From Neoscytalidium dimidiatum (lineage: Eukaryota; Ascomycota; Dothideomycetes; Botryosphaeriales; Botryosphaeriaceae), in NCBI GenBank assembly GCA_037367355.1, contig CM074699.1, forward strand, positions 620,001 to 684,000: a stretch of 64,000 nucleotides of DNA, in the 5' to 3' direction. The position numbers and the translations under genes were made by a program. How positions within the stretch are numbered: position 1 is the first letter of the stretch; every line of letters begins with the position of its first letter. Positions 20,932-32,873 of the stretch are shown one piece after another. The notes below the pieces were generated by a model. It did not search any database, had not been told where the DNA came from, and saw only the letters and a list, made by a program, of their open reading frames with translations.

Positions 20932-21561
20932 TCATGATCCAACCAGTTCCAAGTCGATTGGAATAGCCTCTTTGAAGTCGTCCTTGTTGTAAGGGCGCGG
21001 AGTGACCCAGTAGATAACCCATGACCGGCTCGAACCGACCTCCTCTTCCACAGCGATCCAATGCCCATCGTTGATTGCTTCGTGCTCTTGCCGCAGCAGA
21101 AGATTTTGTGCGTTAGCGTCCTCGGCGACAGCCCAGGAATTGTGGTATATGAGCGATCCAATTCCAAATGGTTTAACCTGCGTCGTTGCTTGTAATTTGT
21201 ACGGACCTCTGCCACTAGGACCCCTGACTGCAAGATATGTTTGCTCCGGAGAGTCTCTCTGGATGAGCAGCACTGAGGCGTCGCTGGCGGGCTGTACATG
21301 TAATGCAGAGCTGGCGCTTGGTGAATCCTTCAGGACCAGAGTGCTGTCGGCGTTCAAAGCCACACTCGTGTTGCTTGTATCACCATGGTTGCTATGAGTC
21401 TTATCAGCTATTTCTTCCAAGCACGTTGAATTAGTAAGCACGTAGATGACGAACCTGATAACACGGAGATAATATGTTTTGCTCGAGTTGATTCTCGCGT
21501 TGGTGGATGTACCGGTATTAGCCATGTATGCCATGGCTGCAAAATGTTCGAAAAATTTCAT
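20932..21561 (-). CDS. Small protein of unknown function
   Basis: An open frame of 209 residues; later starts at Met10 or Met13 ('MAYMANTG', 'MANTGTST') are plausible. The sequence has strand-like segments ('TYYLRVI', 'STLVLKDS', 'LLIQRDSPEQTYLAVRG', 'WVIYWVTPRP'). These suggest a beta-rich fold, perhaps trefoil-like, but I recognise no family. A possible 47-nt intron (GTTCGT...CTAAT...TAG) lies within the frame after 'YYLRVI'. Removing it would break the reading frame, so it is not used. It has no signal peptide, membrane segment or near neighbour that suggests a role. Confidence 0.45.
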   Translation of the reverse strand: MKFFEHFAAMAYMANTGTSTNARINSSKTYYLRVIRFVIYVLTNSTCLEEIADKTHSNHGDTSNTSVALNADSTLVLKDSPSASSALHVQPASDASVLLIQRDSPEQTYLAVRGPSGRGPYKLQATTQVKPFGIGSLIYHNSWAVAEDANAQNLLLRQEHEAINDGHWIAVEEEVGSSRSWVIYWVTPRPYNKDDFKEAIPIDLELVGS

Positions 21562-22453
21562 GTGAGGGTTCTAGATAATCGTAGCGAGCGGACATGTGAC
21601 AGCGCGATCCCTTAAGTATAAAGAACACTAGTGGACACGTTGCAGCAACAGGCACGTGTGCGCGGGGCTGTGCTGTAACGCCCTGCATACAAACCATACG
21701 AAGTCTGAAGAGCATGTGCGCAAGGGCAAAGCAAAGAGTCGGAGTAGGCGACTGATATGTGTCATCGCACTTTAGCGAACAAGGTGGATCTTGTCCAAGA
21801 TTCAAAAGGCCCGTTGCCAAGCAATAACGTCTGATATGCTATATCACTACAATCCCCGACAGTTTCCTCACAGATGATATGATTCAAAAAGTGAAAGCTG
21901 CAGTGCTCGCAACTTTTCCGGATGATGAGCATTCAGTGAAATTATGGCCAAACCTGGATGAGAGAGAGGGGTTAGATGTTGATCATGTGCGGGGTAAGTT
22001 TTAACCATCCCAAGCCTCCACTACTTCCGCCAAAATAGATTGATTAGAGTTTAGAATAAGGAAGCCACATATAGCAATGGGAAACTCTTCAAGATCGGGA
22101 TTCTAGGGCTGGAGGTGTTCTGAACGCCAAACGCCAACACTACCGGATTCGGCAAAAAGACGCGCACGCATTATACTCTTGAACTGCACCGTACGAGAAG
22201 TATGGAAGCTATCTCAACATCGCTTTTTTTTTCTTTTTTAATTGCAGTCAATTCCACATTTATTGCCATCTTGTATCCATCAATCGTCGAAGAAGCGGAT
22301 GTTTGAACTCAATCGATTGTCCCTCTGAGGGTTGATGAGGAGAAGACATTTTACACAAACCAACGCACTGCACTAGGGCCCCAACTGCACAATATTCCGT
22401 ATGAGTCTATTTACCGAACGCTTTCGACTTCAAACAGCGGAGAGCATTCCAAG
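21562..22453. other. Gene-free stretch before the aldolase pseudogene
   Basis: Nothing supportable was seen. The DNA is moderately AT-rich with short frames only. Confidence 0.4.
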
Positions 22454-23809
22454 ATGCAGGCCGCGAACCGCTTGCAGAAAGCTCTCAAGAAGTGCGGAAC
22501 TAGCTTCGGAGCATGGCTGGAAGACAGCTCAACACCCAGTAGTATCAGTTTGGTAACCCAGGTTCTAGATTTTACCTGGCTCGAATCTTTCTCGTGCCAT
22601 TGCTAGTGCGGATATGGACTGGATCTGCCTGGACATGGAGCACGGGAAAATTGACGGTCAGCATCATGCCGCCTCATCTTACTCTAATGAGTGTATCGAA
22701 TTGACTGTCGTTTAGACGGATAAATGCATGAATTTGTGGTAGTAGTTGCCGGCTGTGGTGTCAGTCCTGTTGTCCGCATTGCAGCCAACGAGGCCTGGAT
22801 GGCCAAGCGTTAGTGTGCATTTCTCAACCCGTCCTCAGACCAGCTTTAAGTCAACGTGCAGGAGACCTTGATGCTGGCGCACATGGAATATGCGTACCAC
22901 ATCTCGACGCTGCAGACGACGCTCGTAAGCTCGTTTCAGCAGCCAAGTACTCTCCTCAAGGAAAACGAGGTTTCAGTCCGGAACTTGCAGTAGGCAAATT
23001 CAATGGCAGGAGAACTGGTGATTACCTGGTACAAGCCAATGACTCTCTTGTCACAATCGTCCAGATTAAGACTAAGGAGACGCTTGAGAACGTATGCATC
23101 CAAGTCTGGATTCATCGTCCATACTTATCTGACACCCTATCAGGTCAACGAAATCGCCGCTGTGCTAGGAATTGACGTTCTATTCATCGGTCTCTTTGAT
23201 CTCGCGAACGATATCGGGCATCCCATCTCAACAAAGCCATACATGATGACCTAAAGGCTGCCTTTGATCGTATTTACAAAGCTGCGGTCAATAATGGCAA
23301 GTGGGCTGGCATCTACTGCAACGATGGTGTTGAGACTTACGACTATACGCAGAAGGAATTTCACATGGTGAGTGTTTCATTTTTCATTTGTTTTATGTGA
23401 GCTTACTGAGACCTGGTAGTAGATTAATGTTGGTGCCGACCCGATCGATCTCCCGAACCACTTCGACAGTGTTTTGAGCATAGCGAAAGGTGAAGGCGTG
23501 GTGGAAATGAGACTCCCATCTCGAGATAAAAATTCAAAGGTATTAAAACTGGATAAAGGGGTTATCGGATGTCTGTACTTCAGGAGGATGATGTGTGATG
23601 AAGCGAAACCCGTCAAAAACTGGAATCTGAGAGTTGCGCTATACCCTGGAGACCCCTGTTTCGATTTCGAGGGCTCTTATATCTGTCGCCAACTTTGCTG
23701 GGCTATCTCCAGAAATTTCAGAAAGTATGCTCCTGGTAAGGCGTTTACGATAATACGTATCGGGGGTTCGTGTCCGTATGCGCCCGGATCTTCCTCTCGT
23801 CGGCCCTGA
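22454..23809 (+). pseudogene. HpcH/HpaI aldolase (citrate lyase beta-like) pseudogene
   Basis: Pieces in order match the 2-dehydro-3-deoxy-sugar-acid aldolase family: MQAANRLQKALKK and 'SFGAW', then 'LPGSNLSRAIASADMDWICL', 'MEHGKID', 'CGVSPVVRIAANEAWM', 'DAGAHGICVPHL', 'ANDSLVTIVQI', 'GIDVLFIGLFDLANDIGHPI' and 'WAGIYCNDGVETYDY'. Active copies cleave 2-keto-3-deoxy acids with a divalent metal. Three lesions are visible. The first donor reads GGAAGA where GGTAAGA is expected (about 22519). A TAA stop at 22721-22723 stands where the family has a residue before 'MHE'. One base is missing near 23226 ('CCCATCTCAAC' instead of a frame giving 'PILNKAIHDDLKA'). Other introns (22801 region, 23092 region, 23368 region) still have good GT-AG ends. 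The last exon runs on past the usual end, to about 23809. Confidence 0.75.
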
Positions 23810-26737
23810 TCAGAGCATTCACCACACCATCCATCAAGACAAAGCAGCCGTCCAACGCAGTGCACATTTAACTCACTTATAGGGCTGATAATGTGAGCCA
23901 GTGCTCTCAATATAGAGTAGCTGAAACAGTACGTGCCACCGTGTCTGAAATAGAGCCAACGACACCGAAAAGAAGCTCAGCCAGCCTCCAAAAATAAAAA
24001 CGGAACCGTGCTGACCATCTGCACAACTATAGGCTATGTCTCGTCAAGCGAGATGGCACAAATATATTACGACACCAAGACACATCGGTGCCACAACCGC
24101 ACAACACAATGAGGGGCAAAATGTAGAAAAAAAAAAAAAAGAAAAAGGGTTGAGACTCAGGATAAATTCGGAAAACAGAGATGGGACAGGTGCGACGGCT
24201 GTTGCAACCCCGTTTTCTTATCGCCTAACATGTACCGTGATATGTCCAGGGAAGTGGAAGTGGATGCGTGAAATGCACGTCAGTATATTCAATCACCTCG
24301 TCACTCGCAGATATGAAAAGCGACCATACTGCGCCTGTACTGTCACGCGGCAGACCTGTCAAGAAACCATTGAAGCTATCTCAATCAAGCTAACGTGACC
24401 ATCAACAGGTGTAGCGTACCATGACGGAAACATGAAACCTCTCGCGACTCCGCTACGCAAAAAGGCGACATCACCGAGAGAAGAGCGATAGTCTTCACGC
24501 TGAAAAGCAATACATCAGAGTCGCTAAGTATCATCCCAGTGCTATCATGTATGAAAAATAAAAATTGAAAAGAAAAAAAAAAGCATATCGGAATCCTTCA
24601 CCACAGCCGTGATATCCGGAGGAGGAAAAAGAGTGGGACGCGAAGAATGGTCGACACACGCATCGCTCAGGACCACGCGTCCCCCTTCGCTAATACCACG
24701 AACCACTCAAGAGAATACGAACGCCACCACCACCACAACACCAACCTGCAATCACAACGCCAGATCCCTCCTCAGCCAGCCAAACCCATCTGCGGCTCAT
24801 CCCTAGACCGTCCGGACCCATCGCTCCGAACTCGACTACCGCCACCCAAAGAAAAGCCCAATCCGCCTACCCGGCCGGCACACACCATCTCCGAGCGAAG
24901 CCCTTTACACCACCATCACCCCTACCGAATAACCTCAGTAACTTTATGACGCAGGTACGCCAGCCGCTCGACAAATCACATCCGCGCTGCTACCAACCGT
25001 CGTGATCGCCGTATCCGGGAAGCGCCTGGCCGGCCGTAGGGCTGAAACGGACCTGAGGCAAGGATGCGCCAGCACGCCCACCCGGCTGGCAAGGGTAAGG
25101 GACTCAAAAACTTGGTTCCTACCTCCGCCTCCCCCCCCCTCCTCCATTACATGATCAACCGGTCAGCGAGCGCGCGTCGTCCCCTTCCTCATAGCCACGT
25201 CCGGTCCGCCCGGGGAATGTTCGTGATGTGCAACAGGATGGATCGTGATCACAAACGCATCCAGCATGAAAAGTGCGAAGCGATCATACAGCCGGAGACA
25301 TGTCCGGATGGATGCTTTACTGTGGTCTAAAGGGTATCTTTTGTCCCTGTGGGTCTCCTGACCAGGGTGTAAAGCTGGCCGTGCGAAGCCAAAGAAGCCA
25401 ATAGAATGTTGCGAATACCCTGGAAACGACGATTTACCGCCAAGTGGGGGGGACAAAAGATACCGTGTAGACCACAGTAAAGCGTCCATTGGCGACCGCT
25501 GATCGAGTATAGAATAGAGTAGTCATCATGCTGTCGAGGGTGAGTAGGGAACGGGAAATGACGTAAGGTGCGAAGACGCGCATAAAAGACCAAGAAAGAC
25601 ATGGAAGAAGTAGAGATATGCAGTGAGATGATTCGGAGCTAAGGGGGGCGAAAGTCGATGGGCGTGTTCGATAGGAAAGTCTTGCTCCATGGATAGTCCT
25701 TCTTCACCATCAATGCAGATCCTCAGTGGAATTCCAAATACATTAAGAAAAAGAAGAGGCTGTTTCTCCTTTGGACTGAAAACTCAGGCATCCAATTCTT
25801 CTCGCCTATGCCAATTTTGAACCAACTGTCCTTCCCCTTTTCCTTCCGTTCCCTTCGCAACGGATGTTCTCGGGATTGAGAATTGAAGCAGTTACACGTG
25901 AAAGGCAAAATCTTGAAGTCGCCAGGGGGGAAGGTGTGATAGGCGAATTGGATAACATCAGCAAAGAAAGGCCGTTTCAGAGCCGCAGCAGTGTGGGTCT
26001 CCGTGGTCTCAACACCAATGTGGATTGAGACGCAGTCAGTCACAGCAACGCCATGCAGATGTTTGGAGTGCAATTGCCGAAAAAAAAAAACAAAAATGTA
26101 AGGAAGAGGGAAGGAAACCACGACCAACTGCACTGTGCAGTGGAAAACTCAATCCCGGATATAGCCCATTCCGTAAACGCACATCTTCAGCAGAAACCAA
26201 AAGAGTAAGGAAAACCGGGGATTTCATTGTCGCCAGTGTCAATCTGGACGGCAAATTCCACCCAGACATGATCAATGAGTCGGGAAAGCCCGCAACACTT
26301 GTGACCGGGAGCCGGAAGCTCGCAGGCCAGTGTAGCGCGTGGCATGATTCGTCGTAGAGGATTTAGTGTATCCGTTGCTAGGGAATTTTCGTTGCCGAAT
26401 CCGAGTTGACGGTGTTGAACGAGTGGTTGTGGTCAGTATGATTAGAACCGATTTTTGTTACCCTTTTTAAAAAGAAAAAGCCCAAGCCAGCGGGAATGTC
26501 AGGAAAAGAGAACGGGTATCTAGCGGCGCAAAAGGGCCTCTCATGGTCCAACACTCTTTTCTCCAAAGGCGAACCCACGCGCCGAATCCATTGCAAAATC
26601 GATCCGAGCCGAAGCGTGAACGGTCTCCAGAAAGTGAAGGGCTCGAGCGTCCCAGAAAAGAAAACCTAAGCCAGGCATCCGTGCAGCAAGAAAGGAAGGA
26701 AAAGTAGTCGTCCCAAGCGTGAGTGATTCCTGAGCGT
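23810..26737. other. Long gene-poor stretch (2.9 kb)
   Basis: No supportable gene. It contains several A-rich runs (near 24130, 24570 and 26080), C-rich and GC-rich patches around 24700-25150, and a long inverted repeat at 25309-25488. A frame at 25723-26133 (minus) has no family features. Confidence 0.5.
25309..25488. repeat. Inverted repeat with 40-bp arms and a spacer of about 100 bp
   Basis: The left arm (about 25309-25348) reads GGATGCTTTACTGTGGTCTA and continues to GGTATCTTTTGTCCC. The right arm (about 25449-25488) carries its reverse complement with few mismatches (GGACGCTTTACTGTGGTCTA on the other strand). Nothing inside the spacer encodes a recognisable product. It could be a small MITE-like element or a foldback RNA source. 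Confidence 0.8.
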
Positions 26738-27813
26738 CTATAGCAGGATCAGGTAGTTGCTGGGCGCAATACCCGTCTCACCCGTCTGCTTCCTCGCCTG
26801 CCACCAGCGGCCGCTGACATCCGATACCTCGAGGATCTCGTGCTTCGAAAAGCTAATCTCGTTTGCATCTTCAGGGTTGGCCTCGTAGCTGTAGATAGCC
26901 TTGGCACGGTACGGGTATTCTGTGGGGGCGTCGGGCTCCTGCTGCGTGTTCGTGTTGATCGAGCCGTTCATGCCGTTACCGAAGCGAGGCATCGTCGAGT
27001 TGCGCTCGGCCGCACCAGCAGGGCCGCCATGGTATCCCGACACCGGCGAAGAAGTCTCGAAGCCATTGAGCTGGGCCGACGTGTACATCTGGGGCTGCTG
27101 CTGGGTAACAGAAGTCTGCGGGCGAGCACTGTAGTTGTTGGTGGACATCGGGCGAGAGTTGCGCGCCGAGTGGCCTTCCTTGTTCAGCGCAAAAGAGTCG
27201 ACAAAAGTGCGGTGCGAGGCCGAGGGCTGCGAACCAAAGTAGAAGATCCAGATAATCTGTCACTGTCAGATCAGGAAACCTTAGGCGTCCAGCCATTCGG
27301 AACTTACGGCGACCATGGAGAGCAGAATATAGCCGGCAGCGGCAGCCTCCTTCGCGCTATCATTCTGGTAGACGGTGGCATTGACGGCAGAACTGGTGAA
27401 GACGAGGCCGGCGGCGAGGTAACTGGAGACCTGCTGAAGGGTTAGACTGACAAACAGGAGCGGCGCGCGGGCTTCATACCGCGACGTGGTAGGTGTCCTC
27501 AGCCTGGGAGCCGACTACGATGACAACGCCGACAATGCAGCAGAAGAAGTAGACGAGAGCCCACCAGGTGTAGTTAGGAAAGTCGCCATGGAGACTGCCG
27601 ATGACAGAGCCGACGAAGGCGATGATCCATGCGAGCTGTGCAACTGTCAGCAGCTGGGCAGGGCGCGGGTGGCGCGTAGGGCGGACGACTCACAATGCTG
27701 ATGGAGATGGTCGACAAGGCGAAAGGGTCGCCGAGGATGTTGTCGAAGCTAAAGCGGTTGCGAGCGCCGTAATTCATCTTCTTAAGACTGTTGGGCGAAT
27801 CGAGCGAGGGCAT
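26738..27813 (-). CDS. SHO1: Sho1-type osmosensor (four membrane segments and SH3 domain)
   Basis: complement(join(26738..27256, 27308..27430, 27480..27635, 27694..27813)), 305 residues. Sho1 is the plasma-membrane adaptor that feeds the HOG MAP-kinase pathway and, in many fungi, polarised or invasive growth. The N-terminal '[20 protein letters not shown]' is the family signature. Four hydrophobic segments lie between about 29 and 150 (around '[11 protein letters not shown]', '[18 protein letters not shown]', '[13 protein letters not shown]' and '[17 protein letters not shown]'). A cytosolic linker has '[13 protein letters not shown]'. The SH3 domain occupies 248-305 with the 'ALYDY'-like 'AIYSYEA', 'WWQA' and 'PSNYLILL'. 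All introns are phase 0. The start at 27813 is the first ATG; Met13 (27777) is an alternative. Confidence 0.95.
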
Positions 27814-29581
27814 TTAGGTGCCTGGCGGGGGCTGAGTAGAGGCGGTGGTGGAAGATCTGGCGCGGTGGTCGCGAGATGGACGGCGGGAGGGCAGGGAATG
27901 CGCAGCGGGAAGGCGACTGTGGGTGGGTGAAGAGGAGAGTTCAAGAGAGCGGCGACGAGCAGAGTAGCGAATGAGGGTGGTTAGGCGCCTGGCCCTACGA
28001 GATGCGACGGGGAATGGAGAAAGCGGAGCCTCGATGGCGGGCCGAGCAGCGTTCACGGCGGGTGCGCGGCGCGCGTCTTGATGCGGGAGTGGAGGTCGCA
28101 GCCGCGCTCGAGAGGCTTCAGTTGGGTGGTGAGAGAGACTCCGGATCGTCGGGGTCGAGGCGTGTCTCTGGAGAGGACGCAGCGATAGGAGAGCGGCGCG
28201 GCGGTGTTTCGCACGGGCCCGGGGCACAGGCGCCGAAGCTGCAGCGATCAAGCGCTTTCGTCCACTAATTTACCTGACGCGCGCGCGCAATCAAGCGGTG
28301 CGGGGAGCCCTCGCTGGCTCTGTCTTTATTGCAGCACCGATCACTTTCCTTTGCCTGCGCCAACCTGCCGGCCATCGCGCGGATCGTATGAGATTCCAGC
28401 ACCGCCACGTCGTGCAATGGACGAGAGCGCCAGGCGCCTGCGCGCGACGCCCAAAGGAGTCCGGCTGCTGTCTCTGGCCTGGCCGAGCCAGGCGCCGCGC
28501 AGCACCAGCACACGTTGCGTCGTCGCGTAATCCGAGACAGCTGCACAGCCTGCCACTGGCACAGGCAATGGCACCGGCACCGGCTGTCGCACCCCAACGC
28601 GCCGCGCACGAGTCCGAAATTTGTCGTCTGCTTTTCATCTCGCGCTCCAGCCTCACCATTTCCCTAGCTGCCGTTAGGCGCTGGCCCATGCGACGGCTGC
28701 TGATCCCTCAGTCGCCCGATCCAGCAAAAGCCATGTTGATGAAACAGCCTTCTAACGTCTCGCCTCTGCCCACTGCGCCCGTGCCTCAGCGCACGAAACC
28801 CTCTCCACCGCGACCTGTCCGCCGCACACGACATCACCACCTCATCCGCGCCCCAAACCGCTCTCTAACTGGCCCTCTGCCGCGTCAAGCTTCGCCTCCC
28901 TGCGGCTATCACAAAGCTTGTCGCCCGGCCGTCCTGCCTGTCACAGCAACGCCAGACCCGGCCTCTGAAGAACCGCCCATTCCGGCACTGTGCATTTCGT
29001 CATACGTTCCGGCGCCGGGCGTAGCCGGTTCCGCGGCCGCTGGATTCCAGGAAACAGGGCGCGTGCATATTTTGCACTGAACCGCCAGCGCCAGGCGCCG
29101 CATCCGCCCTGTCGATTCCCGGGAAGGAAAACCAACCGTGAGATTCGCTGCTATCCGCTCTTTATATTGCCATGGTCACCCTATCTACCGAGGCCCTTCG
29201 GACAGGGCTCTTGCTAGCTACGTGTTCATGCCGCCATAGCTTTTACAAATGCTGCCCATTCCTCGGCCAGGCCGGCGACATGCACCGTCTGGCCAGCGTG
29301 CCGAGGTTTTGTTCTGCGAGGAATGGCCGGATGAAGTGTTTGCATCCGCCTCCTCTCGTCGCCGCTATGCTATGCCTCCCCACAACTGTGCATTGCCGCG
29401 TCTGCCACAGCTGTGACTTATACTGCGTGCCTGATATAGACCTTGGCCATCCCACCAGCCACAGTGAAGTTTCAATCGATGACACTCGCCTGGGACGTAG
29501 CACGCAACTTCCTCAGTCTGGGCTTCGTGCCCCGAACCTCCAATTCTCCATGAATTTTGATCTTCATGTCACGGAGGTTCG
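27814..29581. other. Intergenic: SHO1 promoter and RO10 3' flank
   Basis: About 1.8 kb of GC-rich DNA between two minus-strand genes. A 260-codon plus-strand frame (28298-29080) has no family features or codon pattern that convinces me. Long leaders are common for SHO1-type genes, so part may be 5' untranslated. Confidence 0.45.
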
Positions 29582-30260
29582 TCATATACCACCCGACTCG
29601 CGCTCAATTCTGACCTCTTCCCTGCGAACTTCCCTCTCTGCCTTCCGAACACGCGAATCCCATTCAGCCCAACATCTACCCTGTCCCAGCACCATAACCT
29701 CATGCCACCGCAAGACTGCTTTTCCACTCCTCTTCCGTAGGTCTGAAATCTCCTGCGCTTGGGCAAGCTGGTTGTGTTCGAGCTGGGCGATGCGCGGTGA
29801 CAACGCAACGAGGGACGTGAAAGACTCCGTAGGCGGCAACGGCAGGTCATGCAATGATGTTAGCTGCGAAGCTGTGGCGGGAAAGGCCGGAGCCTCGGTA
29901 AGGATGGTAGCGAGTTTGATCTCGGGCGTTGGGTCATCAATGCTGCTGGGTTGAGGGCGTGTGGGCTGCTCAGCCGGGGCGAAGATATCGGCATGCTTGG
30001 ATTCTGGCCGACGTTAGGCTAAAAACGGCATGTCGGAGGGGCTTCTACGTACGGAGTTGGAGTATCTCGTTTATGACACGGGAATTGCTGGCAAGATTTG
30101 ACAGTTTGCTCTCGAGCTTCTGTAGGCGGGACGCGACAGGCGCGTCTCCCTGGTGGTTTTCCGGCGGCACGTTGCCGTTGAGGACGAACTCGATGCGGCG
30201 GAGACGCCATTCGAGCATGTCCAGCGTCTGTAGGAGCACTTCTTCCAGGTCATCGGCCAT
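29582..30260 (-). CDS. ro-10: Nuclear distribution protein RO10-like (dynactin-associated)
   Basis: complement(join(29582..30003, 30053..30260)), 209 residues. RO10 of Neurospora is needed for dynein/dynactin-dependent nuclear movement in hyphae. The N-terminal 'LLQTLDMLEWRLRRIEFVLNG' and 'VASRLQKLESKLSNLASNSRVINEIL' form the family's coiled-coil head. The C-terminal half has 'SPRIAQLEHNQLAQAQEISDLRKRS' and ends in a basic-acidic helix. The 49-nt intron (GTACGT, CTAAC, CCAG) joins 'EILQL' to 'QSKHADIF', as expected for the segment before 'HPDIF' in relatives. The start at 30260 is chosen at the conserved acidic leader; the upstream frame to 30419 is probably untranslated. It is divergent from the transporter gene, 315 bases away. 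Confidence 0.85.
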
Positions 30261-30575
30261 GGCGGGGTGGTGCGCGGGGCAAGCGGAGGGTTGGGTGTTG
30301 TATTTAGGTGCGGCCGCCGGATAGGGCAAGAGAACCCTGGGGAACGGGATGATCCGCGGCAGTGTCGTGCGGCTGCGGCCAGCCAGATGACAACTCCGCT
30401 CGCACGCAAGACCTGACATCCTTAACGCGACTTATCGCAACCCTCTACAGTTTCGCCGCGCCGAGCTCCAAGCACGCCTTTCTTTCTTAATGACTTGATC
30501 GTTAGTGAGGTGTGCACCGCCGGCTAAGCTGCCTCATCCGCGCGACACCTCCTGGACGACGAACCCCGTTCCGAC

Positions 30576-32418
30576 ATGGCTACGTACGCGGCGATAAGCG
30601 CTGGTCCCTCCGAGCACGAGGACAGGCCTGCGAGCGCAGCCTCCCACAGAGGCAGACGGTCCGTGTGCATGCTCTTTTGCGCTTTAACGTCTGCTAATAG
30701 GGACCTTTGCAGTTCGCGCCATGGCAAACGTGACGTCGGCTTCGCCGGACAGGCGACATGGGCAAGCAGCGTCATCAACCTGGTTAATACGAGTGCGCTC
30801 CTCTCGAAACTCTTGCGGATGTGGAAAGGGATGTAAGCTGACAGGCTGGCTATAATACAGTTCTGGGCGCGGGCCTGCTGGCTATGCCACATGCGCTGTC
30901 GCAAATGGGCATCCTGTTAGGCGTCTGCGTCATCGTGTGGGCAGGACTCACGGCAGGCTTCGGCCTCTACCTCCAAACTCGATGCGCGAAGTATCTAGAT
31001 CGTGGAACGGCCTCCTTCGCGTCGCTCTCGAAAATCACCTACCCGAATGCTGCCGTTGTCTTCGATGCTGCGATTGCCATCAAGTGTTTCGGCGTTGGAG
31101 TCAGCTACTTGATCATCATCGGAGACCTTATGCCTGGAGTCGTGAGAGGATTCAGTGAATCTGCTGGAGAAATCGGGTTTTTGGTGGATCGTCAGTTTTG
31201 GGTGACAGCATTCATGTGTGTCTCAGGTCCCAGTCTGCCAGAAGAATTTGTACAGTTGCTAACGCATCTTCAGGCTCATTGTCATTCCTTTGTCTTTCCT
31301 TCGTCGTCTCGATTCCCTCAAGTATACCAGCGTTATCGCGCTGATCTCTATCAGCTATCTCGTAGTTCTCGTTCTTGCTCATTTCTTCAAGGGAGATACT
31401 ATGGCTGACCGTGGCGAAGTCCATGTAATCACATGGTCTGGTCCTGTCGCTGCACTCTCGGTATTCCCGGTTATAGTATTCGCGTACACATGCCATCAGA
31501 ACGTGAGTCAGATCAACCTCGGATACAGTGCAGATACTGACGAGTCCAGATGTTTTCCATTCTAAACGAGATTTTTGACAACTCTCACTTCCGGACCACC
31601 TCCGTAGTTGGCGCCAGTATTGGTCTGGCTTGCTTTCTGTACATCCTCGTTGGTATTACCGGCTATCTTTCTTATGGCGATAAAGTTGGCGGTAATATCG
31701 TCAGCATGTGTAAGTATATCCAGAATGTTCAGAGACTCAACATTCTCACATCTATTCAGACGCCCCGTCAGCCGCTTCCACAATCGGTCGACTTGCCATC
31801 GTTATTTTGGTCATGTTCTCCTACCCTCTCCAAGTCCACCCTTGCCGCGCCTCCGTAGATGCCGTCATCAACTGGCGGCCCCAGCGTGGGCCCAAGTCTT
31901 CTCGTACGAGCACTACCGAGACATCACCCACGCGGGAACACAGTGCTCCGCTCCTCGGGCCACCCAAACCCAATAGTGGTCCAATCACTCCTCTCCAGCC
32001 GAAAGCCGAGCCGATGAGTGAGCTACGCTTTGCTATCATCACGACCATCATAATCGTCCTCAGCTACATCACTGCCATGACTGTCTCCTCGCTCGAGAAG
32101 GTCCTCGCATACGTTGGTAGTACCGGCAGCACGGCCATCAGCTTCATCTTGCCTGGCATCTTTTACTACAAGATTTCATCTCCCGACAGTCCGCACCACC
32201 AGCGCCTTCTCAAAGACGAAGATGACGAAGACGGCTACGCTTCCGGAGACGAGGAGAACATGACAGAGTCAGGGCTTTTGCTGAGAACCTTGGCAACTAG
32301 GACCAGGGATTTCCGGAGGGGTTTGATGAGGAGGATGAGTTTGGCGTTGTCGATTTACGGTCTGATTGTTATGGTTGTCTGCTTGGGGACAAACACCTTT
32401 TTGATTGCTGCGCATTAA
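30576..32418 (+). CDS. AVT-type vacuolar amino-acid transporter (AAAP family)
   Basis: join(30576..30658, 30713..30792, 30861..31215, 31274..31502, 31550..31709, 31760..32418), 521 residues. The AAAP signature is clear: 'SSVINLVNTILGAGLLAMPH', then about eleven hydrophobic segments, 'FMLIVIPLSFLRRLDSLKY', 'FAYTCHQNMFSILNE', 'YPLQVHPCRASVD' and a late 'LAYVGSTGSTAISFILPGIF'. The pattern is closest to yeast Avt5/6/7, where Avt6 exports acidic amino acids from the vacuole; substrate here is inferred. The long loop (about 335-380) and acidic segment (about 455-475) are cytosolic. Five introns restore phase; the third splits the Met codon of 'FMLIV'. Intron 1 (54 nt, with CTAAT) is the least certain because the frame is open across it. 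Confidence 0.9.
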
Positions 32419-32873
32419 ATGGGGTTCATGGGGAGCGGGGAGATGGCTGACACTAAGTAGACTTCTGAGAACTCCTTTACCTTTTTGCTTGTTTGGAGTT
32501 TGGCAAGGTGCATAGAGCGAGTCAGTAGCATTCATTCTGAACTTATAAATGCTTTTTCGTAGTTGATTCCCATACCAACGTCGACAGTTGAACGAAGAAC
32601 TCGATTCAATTTTGAAATTATTACAGACTTACCTCCTGTGAAACGGGTTTCTTGTCACTGAGCATCGTTCATGGGTCTTCTCAAATCGTGTGTATTTTGT
32701 ACATGGTACTGGTACAACTGCATCTTATCTTGAAACCAAAACTACGTAAGACCCCATTGGGCCAGCGCACCCTCAGACATTCCCAAACGCCAATCCCGAT
32801 GCAAACCGTTCCCGCTTGAAACGCATATCCAATTCTTCCGTGGCAATGCGTCTCCACTGACATGCGCCTTGTT
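32419..32873. other. Convergent intergenic region
   Basis: Between the ends of the transporter (+) and bS16m (-) genes. Nothing beyond 3' flanking sequence is seen. Confidence 0.5.

Noticed and set aside
28298..29080. 260-codon plus-strand frame between SHO1 and RO10
   Set aside because: Pro/Arg/Ala-rich product with no motif. It lies in the expected SHO1 promoter and leader region.
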